Position numbers and translations under genes: made by a program
Shown: one piece after another, positions 25,653 through 33,228 of the stretch
Layout: each line of letters begins with the position of its first letter
How positions within the stretch are numbered: position 1 is the stretch's first letter
DNA from: JBFLVU01 sp964589625
Lineage (GTDB): Bacteria > Acidobacteriota > UBA4820 > DSQY01
Direction of reading: 5' to 3'
DNA length: 48,131 nucleotides
Assembly: GCA_964589625.1 (NCBI GenBank)
Contig: CAZPSH010000021.1
Coordinates: 1-48,131 of the forward strand
The notes under the pieces: generated by a model
The model's database searches: none
The model's input: the letters and a program-made list of their open reading frames with translations, nothing else
What the model was told of the DNA's origin: nothing

Positions 25653-25985
25653 ATGGAAACCGTGATCGATAGTGCCGCCCGAGTGAAGGGGCGCCTGCGC
25701 ACCGAGGAAGACCTTCTTCTGGAGGGGATCCTCGAGGGCGAGATCCGATCCGGCGCCTCCGTCCGGATCGCACGGGGGGCGCGGGTCCGCGGCCCCGTGA
25801 CCGCGCGTCACGTGCTGGTGGAGGGGACGGTGGAGGGAATGGTCTGGGGATCCGAGAGCGTCCGGCTCGCCGCCGGGGGCCGAATCACCGGAGACGTTCG
25901 CTCCCCCCACATCCAGGTGGAGGACGGCGGTGTGCTGCAGGGGCGGGTCCTTACGGAGGAGGCCGCCCGTCCCGGCGGAGTTTGA
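25653..25985 (+). CDS. Bactofilin (polymer-forming cytoskeletal protein)
   Basis: A 110-residue protein made almost entirely of the right-handed beta-helix bactofilin core: repeated short strands with small/hydrophobic residues every six positions (VKGRLRTEEDLLLEGILEGEI, then HVLVEGTVEGMV and SPHIQVEDGGVLQGRV). Bactofilins assemble into nucleotide-independent filaments at the membrane and organise cell shape, wall enzymes or chromosome segregation. The ATG at 25653 follows GGAGGGG; an ATG four codons upstream lacks spacing. The next gene, an HTH protein, begins four bases after its stop. A second bactofilin lies in the parAB operon of this window. Confidence 0.9.
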   Translation: METVIDSAARVKGRLRTEEDLLLEGILEGEIRSGASVRIARGARVRGPVTARHVLVEGTVEGMVWGSESVRLAAGGRITGDVRSPHIQVEDGGVLQGRVLTEEAARPGGV

Positions 25986-25989
25986 CGTC

Positions 25990-26595
25990 ATGGCCTCCAG
26001 GGTGCTGCTCACCACATGGCAGGCCGCGCGCTACTGCAACGTCAGCCCCTACACGGTGCGGAACTGGATCCGCACGGGCGAACTCGGCGCGTTCAAGACC
26101 CCCGGAGGACACCACCGCATCCAGCGCCGCGACCTGGACGCCTTCCTCGAGGCCCACGCCATGCCCGTCCCGGAGGCCTTTGTGGTCGGCTCCAAGCGGG
26201 TGCTGTTCCTGGTATCCGAGGGGATCCTCCCCGTGGTCCAGGCGACGGCCCTTTGGAGTCCCGATTTCGAGGTCGAGGTGGCGCCGTCGGCCTTCGAGGG
26301 AGGGCTCGCCCTGCTGACCTTCCGCCCCCACGTCGTGGCGCTGGACCTGTCCGATCCCCGGTGGGGCGGCATCGCGTCTCTCCGGCGGCTGGCTCGCACG
26401 CCCGAGACCGCACAGGTCCGGCTGGCCGCCTTCGTGGAGGGGCAGGACGTGGACACCTTGGAATCGCTGCAATCCCTGGGGATTTCGGCGGTATTCACCT
26501 GCCCTGTGGATCCGAGCCTCTTCCGTCGGTACCTCCGCCGCCTGTTTCCCTATGCCCGCTGGACGGCCCTCCGGCCCCGGGCAACGGGTTCGTGA
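25990..26595 (+). CDS. Excisionase/MerR-type HTH protein with a pseudo-receiver domain
   Basis: A 201-residue protein. The N-terminal HTH (about 7-55: TTWQAARYCNVSPYTVRNWI, then TPGGHHRI) is of the BldC/excisionase helix-turn-helix class. Residues about 68-195 fold like a receiver: strands VLFLVSEG, HVVALDLSDP (Asp119 at the phosphoacceptor place) and VFTCPVDP. The usual acidic pair after strand 1 is absent, and the conserved Lys is Cys171, so phosphorylation is doubtful. Co-transcribed with the bactofilin. The last 101 bases overlap the 3' end of the glycosyltransferase gene on the other strand. Targets unknown. Confidence 0.87.
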   Translation: MASRVLLTTWQAARYCNVSPYTVRNWIRTGELGAFKTPGGHHRIQRRDLDAFLEAHAMPVPEAFVVGSKRVLFLVSEGILPVVQATALWSPDFEVEVAPSAFEGGLALLTFRPHVVALDLSDPRWGGIASLRRLARTPETAQVRLAAFVEGQDVDTLESLQSLGISAVFTCPVDPSLFRRYLRRLFPYARWTALRPRATGS

Positions 26596-27664
26596 GGTCG
26601 GCGTAGAGCCGGGCGTAGGCCCTCGCCATTCGGTCCATCCCGAAATCCAGGACCCGCCGAGCCGCCGCGGCCCGGAGCGCCTCGGTCAACCGGGGGTCCT
26701 TCGCCAGCCGGTGAACGGCCTCCCAAAGCCCCTCCGAGTCTCCCGCGGGAACCAGCAGAGCCTCGCGTTCGTGGCGGAGGATTTCCGCCACCCCGCCCAC
26801 CTCGGCAGCCACCACGGGAACCCCGGCGGCGGCGGCCTCCTTTACAGCGCCCGGCGACCCCTCGCCGGACAGGGAGGGCAGGACGAGAACGTCCAGCGAG
26901 CCGTAGAAGGCGCCCAGGTCGTCCAGGTGCCCCAGGAACCTCGCCGGCAGGCCCTCTCGGTCGCAGATCGCCTGGAGGTCCGCCCTGCAGCACCCGTCCC
27001 CCGCAAGAAGCAGGTGAAGGCCCGGGAACGCACTCCGGCGGGACACAAGGGCCGAGAGAAACCGGGCATGGCCTTTGTGGGGGGCGAGGGCCGCCGCCAC
27101 ACCCACCACGAAGGCGCCCGGGGGGAGGTTCAGGGATCGCCTCGCTTCCTCTCGTCCCGGCAGGTCCCGAAAGCGTGCCAAGTCCACGCCGCTGTGGATG
27201 ACCCGAATCCGGTCCGGGGAGATTCCGGAGGCCTCCAGCGACGCGCCGATGGTCCCGCTCACCGCCACCACGGCGTCGGCCCGGCTGTACTTGATCCGGG
27301 AGAATTTCGAACGGAGGGGGAAGGAGACCCTCCGGGTGGCGACCACTCGAAGCCCGTGATCCAGGGCCGCCGCCACAAGAGCGGGTGTGAGGGCGTGGGC
27401 GGTGTGGGCATGGAGGATCGTCGCGCCCCATCGCCGCGCTGCCCTCCGGACGGCCCCGGCCGCCGCGAGGTCCCATTCTCCCCGCATGTCCCAAGAAACC
27501 GCCTCCAGACCCAGATCGAGGGCCTTCCGGGCCAGGGGTGACCCGGGGGGGGCGGCGAGGATCCCGCGGTCCCCGCCCGCCGCGAGCTCCCGGAGAAGCC
27601 CGAGGGTCTGGACCTCTCCCCCCCGGTAGGTGGCCTCGGTGTTGAGGTGGAGTACGGGTCCCAC
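26495..27664 (-). CDS. GT4-family glycosyltransferase
   Basis: A 389-residue cytoplasmic or membrane-peripheral enzyme with the GT-B fold. N-terminal half with the TEATYRGGEVQTLGLLREL glycine loop typical of GT4 acceptor domains; C-terminal half with a DVLVLPSLSGEGSPGAVKEA sequence, in which the Glu of the EX7E motif lies, and GVPVVAAEVGGVAEIL. The donor and acceptor are not predictable; relatives make lipopolysaccharide or other cell-surface glycans. Start is GTG with GGGGAGGA just upstream. The last 33 residues are Gly/Ser-rich, extend past the usual end of the family, and overlap the converging HTH gene. It follows the lytic transglycosylase gene at 36 bases. Confidence 0.9.
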   Translation of the reverse strand: MGPVLHLNTEATYRGGEVQTLGLLRELAAGGDRGILAAPPGSPLARKALDLGLEAVSWDMRGEWDLAAAGAVRRAARRWGATILHAHTAHALTPALVAAALDHGLRVVATRRVSFPLRSKFSRIKYSRADAVVAVSGTIGASLEASGISPDRIRVIHSGVDLARFRDLPGREEARRSLNLPPGAFVVGVAAALAPHKGHARFLSALVSRRSAFPGLHLLLAGDGCCRADLQAICDREGLPARFLGHLDDLGAFYGSLDVLVLPSLSGEGSPGAVKEAAAAGVPVVAAEVGGVAEILRHEREALLVPAGDSEGLWEAVHRLAKDPRLTEALRAAAARRVLDFGMDRMARAYARLYADLTNPLPGAGGPSSGHRETGGGGTDGRGSDPQGR

Positions 27665-27700
27665 GGTTCCTCCCCCCGGGTGGCACGGTCCTTCCCCCCG

Positions 27701-28330
27701 TCAGAGCGTCGGGTAGAGGGCCAGGATTCGGGCGACATACGCCCGCGTCTCGGGAATCGGCGGCACCGCTTGCAGGTTTTGGACGCGGTTCACGCCGGCG
27801 TTGTACGCCGCCAGAGTGAGCTCGAGGTCGCCCTGGAAAGTATCGAGGAGCCACTTCAGGTAGACCACGCCCCCTCGAATGTTCTCCTCGGGTGAGAAAG
27901 GATCCTTGACGCCGAGGTCCTTCTGCGTCCCGGGCATCAGCTGCATCAGACCCTGTGCGCCCTTGGGGGACACGGCCGTCGGATTGAAGTTCGATTCCAC
28001 GCGGATCAGTGCCGCCACAAGCTTCCAGTCGATCTGGTTCTCCTGGCAGTAGCGCGCGATGAGGTCCCGAAAGGGAAGGGATTCGGGGAGCATGGCCTCG
28101 GGGTCCTCCAGGTCCGGCGGGGGAACGTAGCCCTCGTACCGACGGAGGATGGACTCGGAGGGAACCCCCATCTGCCCACCGCCCGGCAGGTGAAGGATCA
28201 CGAGGCCGTCGGAGGGCTCCACCCGCTCCGCCACCAAGGAACGCTCGGATTGGAAGACCACGAGTTCCATGGCCCCGAGGGGAAGGGTCCAATGGAGGAC
28301 GAGGAGGAGACACGCCGCCGCGCGCTTCAC
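27701..28330 (-). CDS. SLT-family lytic transglycosylase with N-terminal beta region
   Basis: A 209-residue exported protein with a signal peptide (about residues 1-20). A short beta-rich segment (21-60) precedes the SLT domain (about 85-205), which carries Glu112 (IRVESNFNP), VSPKGAQGLMQLMPGT and AAYNAGVNRVQ. It cuts peptidoglycan in the periplasm. The GTG at 28330 overlaps the stop of the preceding gene (GTGA) and has GGGAGA upstream. It is the middle gene of a three-gene unit with an unknown protein and a glycosyltransferase. Confidence 0.92.
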   Translation of the reverse strand: MKRAAACLLLVLHWTLPLGAMELVVFQSERSLVAERVEPSDGLVILHLPGGGQMGVPSESILRRYEGYVPPPDLEDPEAMLPESLPFRDLIARYCQENQIDWKLVAALIRVESNFNPTAVSPKGAQGLMQLMPGTQKDLGVKDPFSPEENIRGGVVYLKWLLDTFQGDLELTLAAYNAGVNRVQNLQAVPPIPETRAYVARILALYPTL

Positions 28331-29127
28331 GCCAGCTCTCCCAAGGAGGCGAAAAACCGGTCGTTCCCCGAAGGGTGGTAGGTGGCCCTGTCTGGATCCA
28401 GCAGACAGGTGCGCGCATCCAGGGGGGAGAGGTCCTTGAAGATGAGGGACAGGCGAGCGTCCTTCCCGCCTTCCCGGGCCAGAAAGGCCGCCAGCGTGGA
28501 CACCATTCCGTAGGAGAGCTTCCCCGCGGGAGACGCGGAGGGCGGTTTTCCTCCAGTGAATCGGCGGAAGGCGCTGGCGAGGATTCCGGACCGGGCCGGT
28601 TCCACTCCATTGTACCTCAGAAAGGCCTCCCGGAAGCCCTCTTGTTGGGTCACCGGAACGTACTCCATGACGGCCAGCGACGGGGAGGCGGGATCGTCCG
28701 TGAGGTAGAGGGCCGCATACACCGTAGGACGGTCCCACTGGACGGACGGGTCCAGAGGTTCCAGGGCGCTGCCGCACAGGAGGCCGTACCGCGGGTCGAT
28801 CCGCAGCAGGCTCGCGATCCCCCGGGTCCTCAGGTAGGCCCGCAGGCGCAGGACCAGGTCCCGGATCTGCCGGGAGGCCTTTCCCTCCCCATGAAGGAGA
28901 ACGAACACCTCCTTGCGGCCGGACAGGGCGTCCTGCTCCTGAAGCAGGAAGAGGGTGAGGGGGGTGGGGCCGAGGGTGCCGGGCGCCCAGGTGGACTCGA
29001 TGCGCGCCTCCTTGAGGTGCTGGGGCAGAGGGAGCCCGTCGGCGCCTCCGGCGCCCCGTTGGTTCAAGGCCGCCAGAAAGTCTTCCATGGACAGCCCGTC
29101 GTAGCGAAGGGTGGATCCGCTCGGCAC
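28327..29127 (-). CDS. Uncharacterised 266-residue protein
   Basis: No signal peptide or membrane segment is evident and I do not recognise the family. The GTG at 29127 has GGAGG five bases upstream. The sequence looks like a real protein: mixed alpha/beta, with a conserved-looking central part (VFVLLHGEGKASRQIRDLVL, then GIASLLRIDPRYGLLCG and ALYLTDDPA) and a Lys/Phe-rich end (LIFKDLSPLDARTCLLDPDR). It is the first gene of the unit with a lytic transglycosylase and a glycosyltransferase, so a cell-envelope link is possible. It diverges from yggS. Confidence 0.75.
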   Translation of the reverse strand: MPSGSTLRYDGLSMEDFLAALNQRGAGGADGLPLPQHLKEARIESTWAPGTLGPTPLTLFLLQEQDALSGRKEVFVLLHGEGKASRQIRDLVLRLRAYLRTRGIASLLRIDPRYGLLCGSALEPLDPSVQWDRPTVYAALYLTDDPASPSLAVMEYVPVTQQEGFREAFLRYNGVEPARSGILASAFRRFTGGKPPSASPAGKLSYGMVSTLAAFLAREGGKDARLSLIFKDLSPLDARTCLLDPDRATYHPSGNDRFFASLGELA

Positions 29128-29261
29128 CTCGACCTCCGGCCTTTCAGCATAGGCCAGATGGCTCCTCCGGGCAAACGACGGCGGAGGCGGCGGGAGTCCC
29201 TCCCTCCGCTTCGGAAGTCCGAGTGGTCCGTAGCCTTGGGAAGAGCCGGGCCCGCGATTCC

Positions 29262-29291
29262 TTGACTTGCGGAGCGCCCGTCTCCTACTGT
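29262..29291 (+). promoter_or_regulatory. Putative sigma-70-type promoter of the yggS-glmS operon
   Basis: TTGACT (29262-29267), an 18-base spacer, then TACTGT (29286-29291). The ATG of yggS begins seven bases after the -10 box with no SD, so transcription may begin on the start codon. Confidence 0.6.
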
Positions 29292-29297
29292 AGCGCC

Positions 29298-30014
29298 ATG
29301 GAGACGCCGAAGACCGACCTGGAACGCCGCGTGGAGGCCGTACAAGGGGCCCTGGCCACCGCGGTCGCCGCCGCGGGCAGGGCTCCCGGATCGGTCCACC
29401 TCATGGCGGCCGTTAAGACGCGTCCCGCCTCCGAGGTGGCCATCGTCGCGGACCTCGGCCTCCGGATGTTCGGGGAGAACCGCGTCCAGGAAGGGGAGGC
29501 CCGATGGGCCGAACTCCCGCCGGGCCTGCGGAACCGGGTGCGGGTCCATTTCATCGGCCGGCTTCAGGCCAATAAGGCCCGAAGGGCCCTCCGGCTCTTT
29601 GACAGCCTGGACGGCGTCGATTCCGCAGAACTCGCCCGGCGCCTTTCGCGCATCGCCGTGGAAGAGGGCCTCCTCCGGGAGGTCATGATCGAGGTCAATC
29701 TGGGGGAGGAATCGCAGAAGGGCGGCGTGCCGCCGGAGGACGCAGGGGCTTTGGCCCGCGAGATCCTGGGCCTCCCCGGGCTCCGCCTGACCGGCGTCAT
29801 GGGCGTCCCCCCCCTTTCGGAGGACCCCGAGGCGGGCCGCCCGCATTTCCGCCGCCTGGCGGAGGTCTTCCGCCACGTAAGATCCTCCCACCCCGAACCC
29901 GAAGCCATGCGGTGGCTCTCCATGGGGATGAGCCACGATTTCGCCGTGGCCGTGCAGGAGGGGAGCACCCTCGTGCGCATCGGGACCGCACTCTTCGGTC
30001 CCCGGAGGCCCTAA
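29298..30014 (+). CDS. yggS: YggS/PROSC-family PLP-binding protein
   Basis: A 238-residue cytosolic protein of the alanine-racemase-like PLP fold without racemase activity; the family keeps pyridoxal phosphate available and safe. The PLP Lys is Lys40 (MAAVKTRPASEV). VHFIGRLQANKARRAL and MIEVNLGEESQKGGVPPED are family motifs, and WLSMGMSHDF and RIGTALFG close the protein. The ATG at 29298 has no SD but a promoter lies just upstream. Its stop overlaps the divIVA start (TAATG). In many genomes yggS sits beside division genes, as here. Confidence 0.95.
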   Translation: METPKTDLERRVEAVQGALATAVAAAGRAPGSVHLMAAVKTRPASEVAIVADLGLRMFGENRVQEGEARWAELPPGLRNRVRVHFIGRLQANKARRALRLFDSLDGVDSAELARRLSRIAVEEGLLREVMIEVNLGEESQKGGVPPEDAGALAREILGLPGLRLTGVMGVPPLSEDPEAGRPHFRRLAEVFRHVRSSHPEPEAMRWLSMGMSHDFAVAVQEGSTLVRIGTALFGPRRP

Positions 30015-30514
30015 TGACGACGCGCAAGCCGCTTTCCCCCATCGAGATCCAGACCGCCGAATTCCGCCGTACCTTTCGGGGCCTTGACCCGGAGGAGGTA
30101 CACCTTTACCTCCAGGCCGTGGCCGAGTCCTACCAGGCCCTGACCCTGGAGAACCAGCGCCTCCGCAAGGACGTGGAACACCTCCAAGGCTCCCTCGACG
30201 AGTTCCGACGCCGGGAGGGGCTTCTCCGGGACGCCCTCTACACCGCCCAGAAGGTATCCGACGACATCAAGGCCCAGGCCCTTCGGGAGGCCCAAAGCAC
30301 GGTTCAGGAGGCCGAGGTCCGAGGCCAGGCCCTCGTCCAGCAGGCCCAGGTCCGCGCCCACGCCGTGGAGCGGCAGATTCTCGATCTTAAGATGGAGCGC
30401 GAATCCATGCTCCAGGGAATGAGGGACCTCACCGCAAGGATCCTGGCCCTCGTGGAGGCTCTGGATGAATCGAAGATCCGGGACAACGTGGCCACCATGG
30501 GGCGGGAGGGCTGA
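30014..30514 (+). CDS. divIVA: DivIVA-family coiled-coil protein
   Basis: A 166-residue cytoplasmic protein. The N-terminal domain (about 5-45: LSPIEIQTAEFRRTFRGLDP, then EEVHLYLQAVAESYQAL) is the membrane-curvature-sensing DivIVA head, followed by a coiled coil (about 47-155) rich in Gln/Ala/Glu. DivIVA proteins mark poles or septa and recruit division or wall-growth factors. It overlaps yggS by one base and hutI by one base, so translation is coupled. Confidence 0.92.
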   Translation: MTTRKPLSPIEIQTAEFRRTFRGLDPEEVHLYLQAVAESYQALTLENQRLRKDVEHLQGSLDEFRRREGLLRDALYTAQKVSDDIKAQALREAQSTVQEAEVRGQALVQQAQVRAHAVERQILDLKMERESMLQGMRDLTARILALVEALDESKIRDNVATMGREG

Positions 30515-31770
30515 TGGCGGCGGATTTCGATCTCCTCGTGGGACCCGTGGGTTGCCTGGTGCCCTGCGCCGGTCCCGCTCCACGCCTCCGCGGCGACCTG
30601 AAGGTCCTTCCCACGGTCTCGCCCGGAGGCCTGGGAGTCCGCGAGGGCCGGGTGGCCTACGCGGGCCCTTGGGGTGACGTGCGAGACGCTTCGGCGCGAG
30701 AGCGCGTGGCCCTGCCAAACGGGACGCTCCTGCCTGGACTCGTGGATCCGCACACCCATGTCCCCTTTCTGGGGGATCGGGCCCACGAACTCCGCCTCCG
30801 CCTCGAAGGCGCCACGTACATGGAGATCGGCCGTGCCGGCGGAGGAATCCTGAGCACCATGCTCGCCGTGAGGGGCTCCTCCGCCAACGAACTGCACGCC
30901 TCGGCGCGGCGCTTCGCGGCCCGGTTCTTGAGGCACGGCGTCACGACCTTCGAGGCCAAGAGCGGGTACGGCCTGAACGAGGCCGACGAGATCAAGCAGC
31001 TGGAGGTCATCCGGCGCCTGGCAGAGGAGGGGCCGCAGAGGGTGACGCCGACCTTTCTCGGCGCCCACTTCGTCCCTCCCGAGTTCCGGGAGTCTCCGTC
31101 GGGGTACGTGGACCTTCTCGTGGAGGTCCTTCTTCCGCGCGTGGTGCGGGAAGGTCTGGCACGCTTCTGCGATGTGTTCTGCGAGGAGGGCGCCTTTTCT
31201 CCCGACCAATCCAGGCGCATCCTCTTGGCTGCAAAGCACTTGGGGCTCCTTCTGCGGCTCCACGCCGACGAGATCGCGGACACCGGAGGCGCGGCCCTGG
31301 CCGCCGAGGTGGGCGCCGTGAGCGCCGACCACCTCATGGCGGCGTCTCCGGCAGGCATCGAAGCCATGGCCCGGTCCGGCGTGTGCGCCACCTTCTTACC
31401 CGGGACTTCGTTCTACTTGCGGAAGCCCTATGCGCCCGCCCGCGCCTTCATCGAGGCGGGCTGCCCCGTGGCCCTCTCCACCGACTGCAACCCCGGCTCC
31501 AGCTACACCACCAACCTCCTGAACATTTGTACGCTGGCGGTCTTCGGAATGGGGCTTCTCCCCGAGGAGGCCCTCTGGGCCGTCACCTTGAACGCCGCGT
31601 ACGGCCTGCGCCTCCACCAGGAGGTGGGCTCCCTCGAGGACGGCAAGCGGGCCGATTTCACCCTGTGGGACGTCCCGGATTACCTCCACCTCTTCTATCC
31701 CTACGGGGAGGCCCAACTCGCCGCCACCTACTGCGAGGGCCGTCGCGCGTGGGTCAAGGAGCCCTCATGA
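30514..31770 (+). CDS. hutI: Imidazolonepropionase
   Basis: A 418-residue cytosolic amidohydrolase that converts 4-imidazolone-5-propionate to N-formimino-L-glutamate in histidine degradation. Metal-ligand HxH in DPHTHVPFLGDRAHEL, substrate-site SGYGLN, further ligands in GAHFVPPE and LHADEIADTGGA, and the catalytic Asp in STDCNPGSS are visible. The first 25 residues differ from typical HutI. The ATG overlaps the divIVA stop and its own stop overlaps the glmU start (ATGA). No hutH, hutU or hutG lies nearby, which is unusual for this gene; it sits in a cell-wall-precursor operon instead. Confidence 0.94.
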   Translation: MAADFDLLVGPVGCLVPCAGPAPRLRGDLKVLPTVSPGGLGVREGRVAYAGPWGDVRDASARERVALPNGTLLPGLVDPHTHVPFLGDRAHELRLRLEGATYMEIGRAGGGILSTMLAVRGSSANELHASARRFAARFLRHGVTTFEAKSGYGLNEADEIKQLEVIRRLAEEGPQRVTPTFLGAHFVPPEFRESPSGYVDLLVEVLLPRVVREGLARFCDVFCEEGAFSPDQSRRILLAAKHLGLLLRLHADEIADTGGAALAAEVGAVSADHLMAASPAGIEAMARSGVCATFLPGTSFYLRKPYAPARAFIEAGCPVALSTDCNPGSSYTTNLLNICTLAVFGMGLLPEEALWAVTLNAAYGLRLHQEVGSLEDGKRADFTLWDVPDYLHLFYPYGEAQLAATYCEGRRAWVKEPS

Positions 31771-33146
31771 AACGCCTTGTCGTCGTCCTGGCCGCCGGCC
31801 AGGGCACCCGGATGAAATCTCCTCGGGCCAAGGTCCTCCACCCCGTGCTGGGCCGGCCCATGGTGATCCAGATCCTCGCGTCCCTGGAGACGCTTTCGGC
31901 CGACCGGACCTTCGTCGTCGTAGGCCACCAGCGAGAGGCCGTTCAAGAGGCGCTCTCCCCCTCCGGCGCGGTCTGCGTCGTTCAGGAACCCCAGCTGGGG
32001 ACGGGCCACGCCCTCATGGCTTGCCGGGGCGCCCTCGAAGCCGAGGGCCCGGCGGAGGTCCTCCTCGTGCCCGGGGACGCGCCGCTCCTTCCGGGCGACG
32101 TCCTAGTGGGGATGTGGGACACCTTCCGCCGGTCGGGCGAGGCGGCCGCCGTCGTCACCCTCCGCCTGGAAAAGCCTTCGGGATACGGAAGGATCCTCCG
32201 GGACGGGGCCTCGCTGGCCCGGATCGTGGAGGAGAGAGACGCCACCCCGGAGGAGCGGGCGGTGACCGAAGTGAACTCCGGCGTGTACTTCTTTCGCTCT
32301 CCCGAGCTGTGGGGGCTCCTCGAGCGGATCGGACGCGACAACGCCCAGGGGGAGTATTACCTGACGGACCTCTTCTCCCTCCTGCACCGGGAGGGCCGCT
32401 CCGCCTCCCTCTATCCCGCCCCCGACCCCCAGGCCTGGCTCGGGATCAACACCCAGGAGGAACTGGCCCGGTCCACGGCCCGGCTCCGGGAGAGGGTGGT
32501 TCGGCAGTGGATGGAGGCGGGAGTGACGATCATGGATCCGGCCTCCACCTGGATCGAGCCCGGCGTAAGGCTCGGCGCCGGGGTCGTGCTCCACCCCTTC
32601 GTGCGCCTGTGCGGCTCCACGTGCTTGGGCGAAGGGGTGGAGGTGAGGAGCTTCAGCGTTTTGTGCGACTGCGACATCGGGGACGCTACGCTGATCAAGG
32701 AACACTGCGTCCTCGAACGGACCGTCGCAGGCCCCCGGTGCATCCTGGGCCCCTTCAGCCGCACCCGGGAGGGCACCGTACTGGGGGAGCAGGTCCACCT
32801 GGGCAACTTCGTGGAGACCAAGAAAGCCCGCCTCGGCAAGGGCGTCAAGGCGAACCACCTCTCCTACCTGGGGGACGCCACCGTGGGCGCGGGCTCGAAC
32901 ATCGGCGCGGGCACCATCACCTGCAACTACGACGGCCGGACGAAGCATCCCACGGTTCTGGGCGAGGGCGTGTTCGTGGGAAGCGACACCCAGCTCGTGG
33001 CCCCCGTCACGGTGGGCGACGGGGCGTACATCGGCGCGGGCGCCACCGTTACCAAGGACGTTCCTCCCGGGGCCCTCGCCATTTCCCGCGTTTCCCAAAA
33101 GAACGTCGAGGGCTGGGCCCATCGGAAGAAGTCCCGGGAGCGCTGA
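31767..33146 (+). CDS. glmU: Bifunctional UDP-GlcNAc pyrophosphorylase / glucosamine-1-phosphate acetyltransferase
   Basis: A 459-residue cytosolic enzyme for the last two steps of UDP-GlcNAc synthesis. The N-terminal uridylyltransferase domain (1-230) has LAAGQGTRMKSPRAKVLH and GYGRILRDG; the C-terminal left-handed beta-helix (about 250-440) has KANHLSYLGDATVGAGSNIG and NYDG, the acetyltransferase active-site region. Length matches the family. Start overlaps the hutI stop (ATGA). glmS follows at 82 bases, completing the pathway from fructose-6-phosphate except GlmM. Confidence 0.97.
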   Translation: MKRLVVVLAAGQGTRMKSPRAKVLHPVLGRPMVIQILASLETLSADRTFVVVGHQREAVQEALSPSGAVCVVQEPQLGTGHALMACRGALEAEGPAEVLLVPGDAPLLPGDVLVGMWDTFRRSGEAAAVVTLRLEKPSGYGRILRDGASLARIVEERDATPEERAVTEVNSGVYFFRSPELWGLLERIGRDNAQGEYYLTDLFSLLHREGRSASLYPAPDPQAWLGINTQEELARSTARLRERVVRQWMEAGVTIMDPASTWIEPGVRLGAGVVLHPFVRLCGSTCLGEGVEVRSFSVLCDCDIGDATLIKEHCVLERTVAGPRCILGPFSRTREGTVLGEQVHLGNFVETKKARLGKGVKANHLSYLGDATVGAGSNIGAGTITCNYDGRTKHPTVLGEGVFVGSDTQLVAPVTVGDGAYIGAGATVTKDVPPGALAISRVSQKNVEGWAHRKKSRER

Positions 33147-33228
33147 GCCGTTGTCGAGGACTCGGAAACAAATGGCCCCCCAGGCCCCCCTCGGGTAGGG
33201 CGAGGTATACTCCTTCCAGGAGGCGGTC

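Noticed and set aside
33147..33228. glmS ribozyme upstream of glmS
   Set aside because: The 82-base gap is too short and lacks the double-pseudoknot core.
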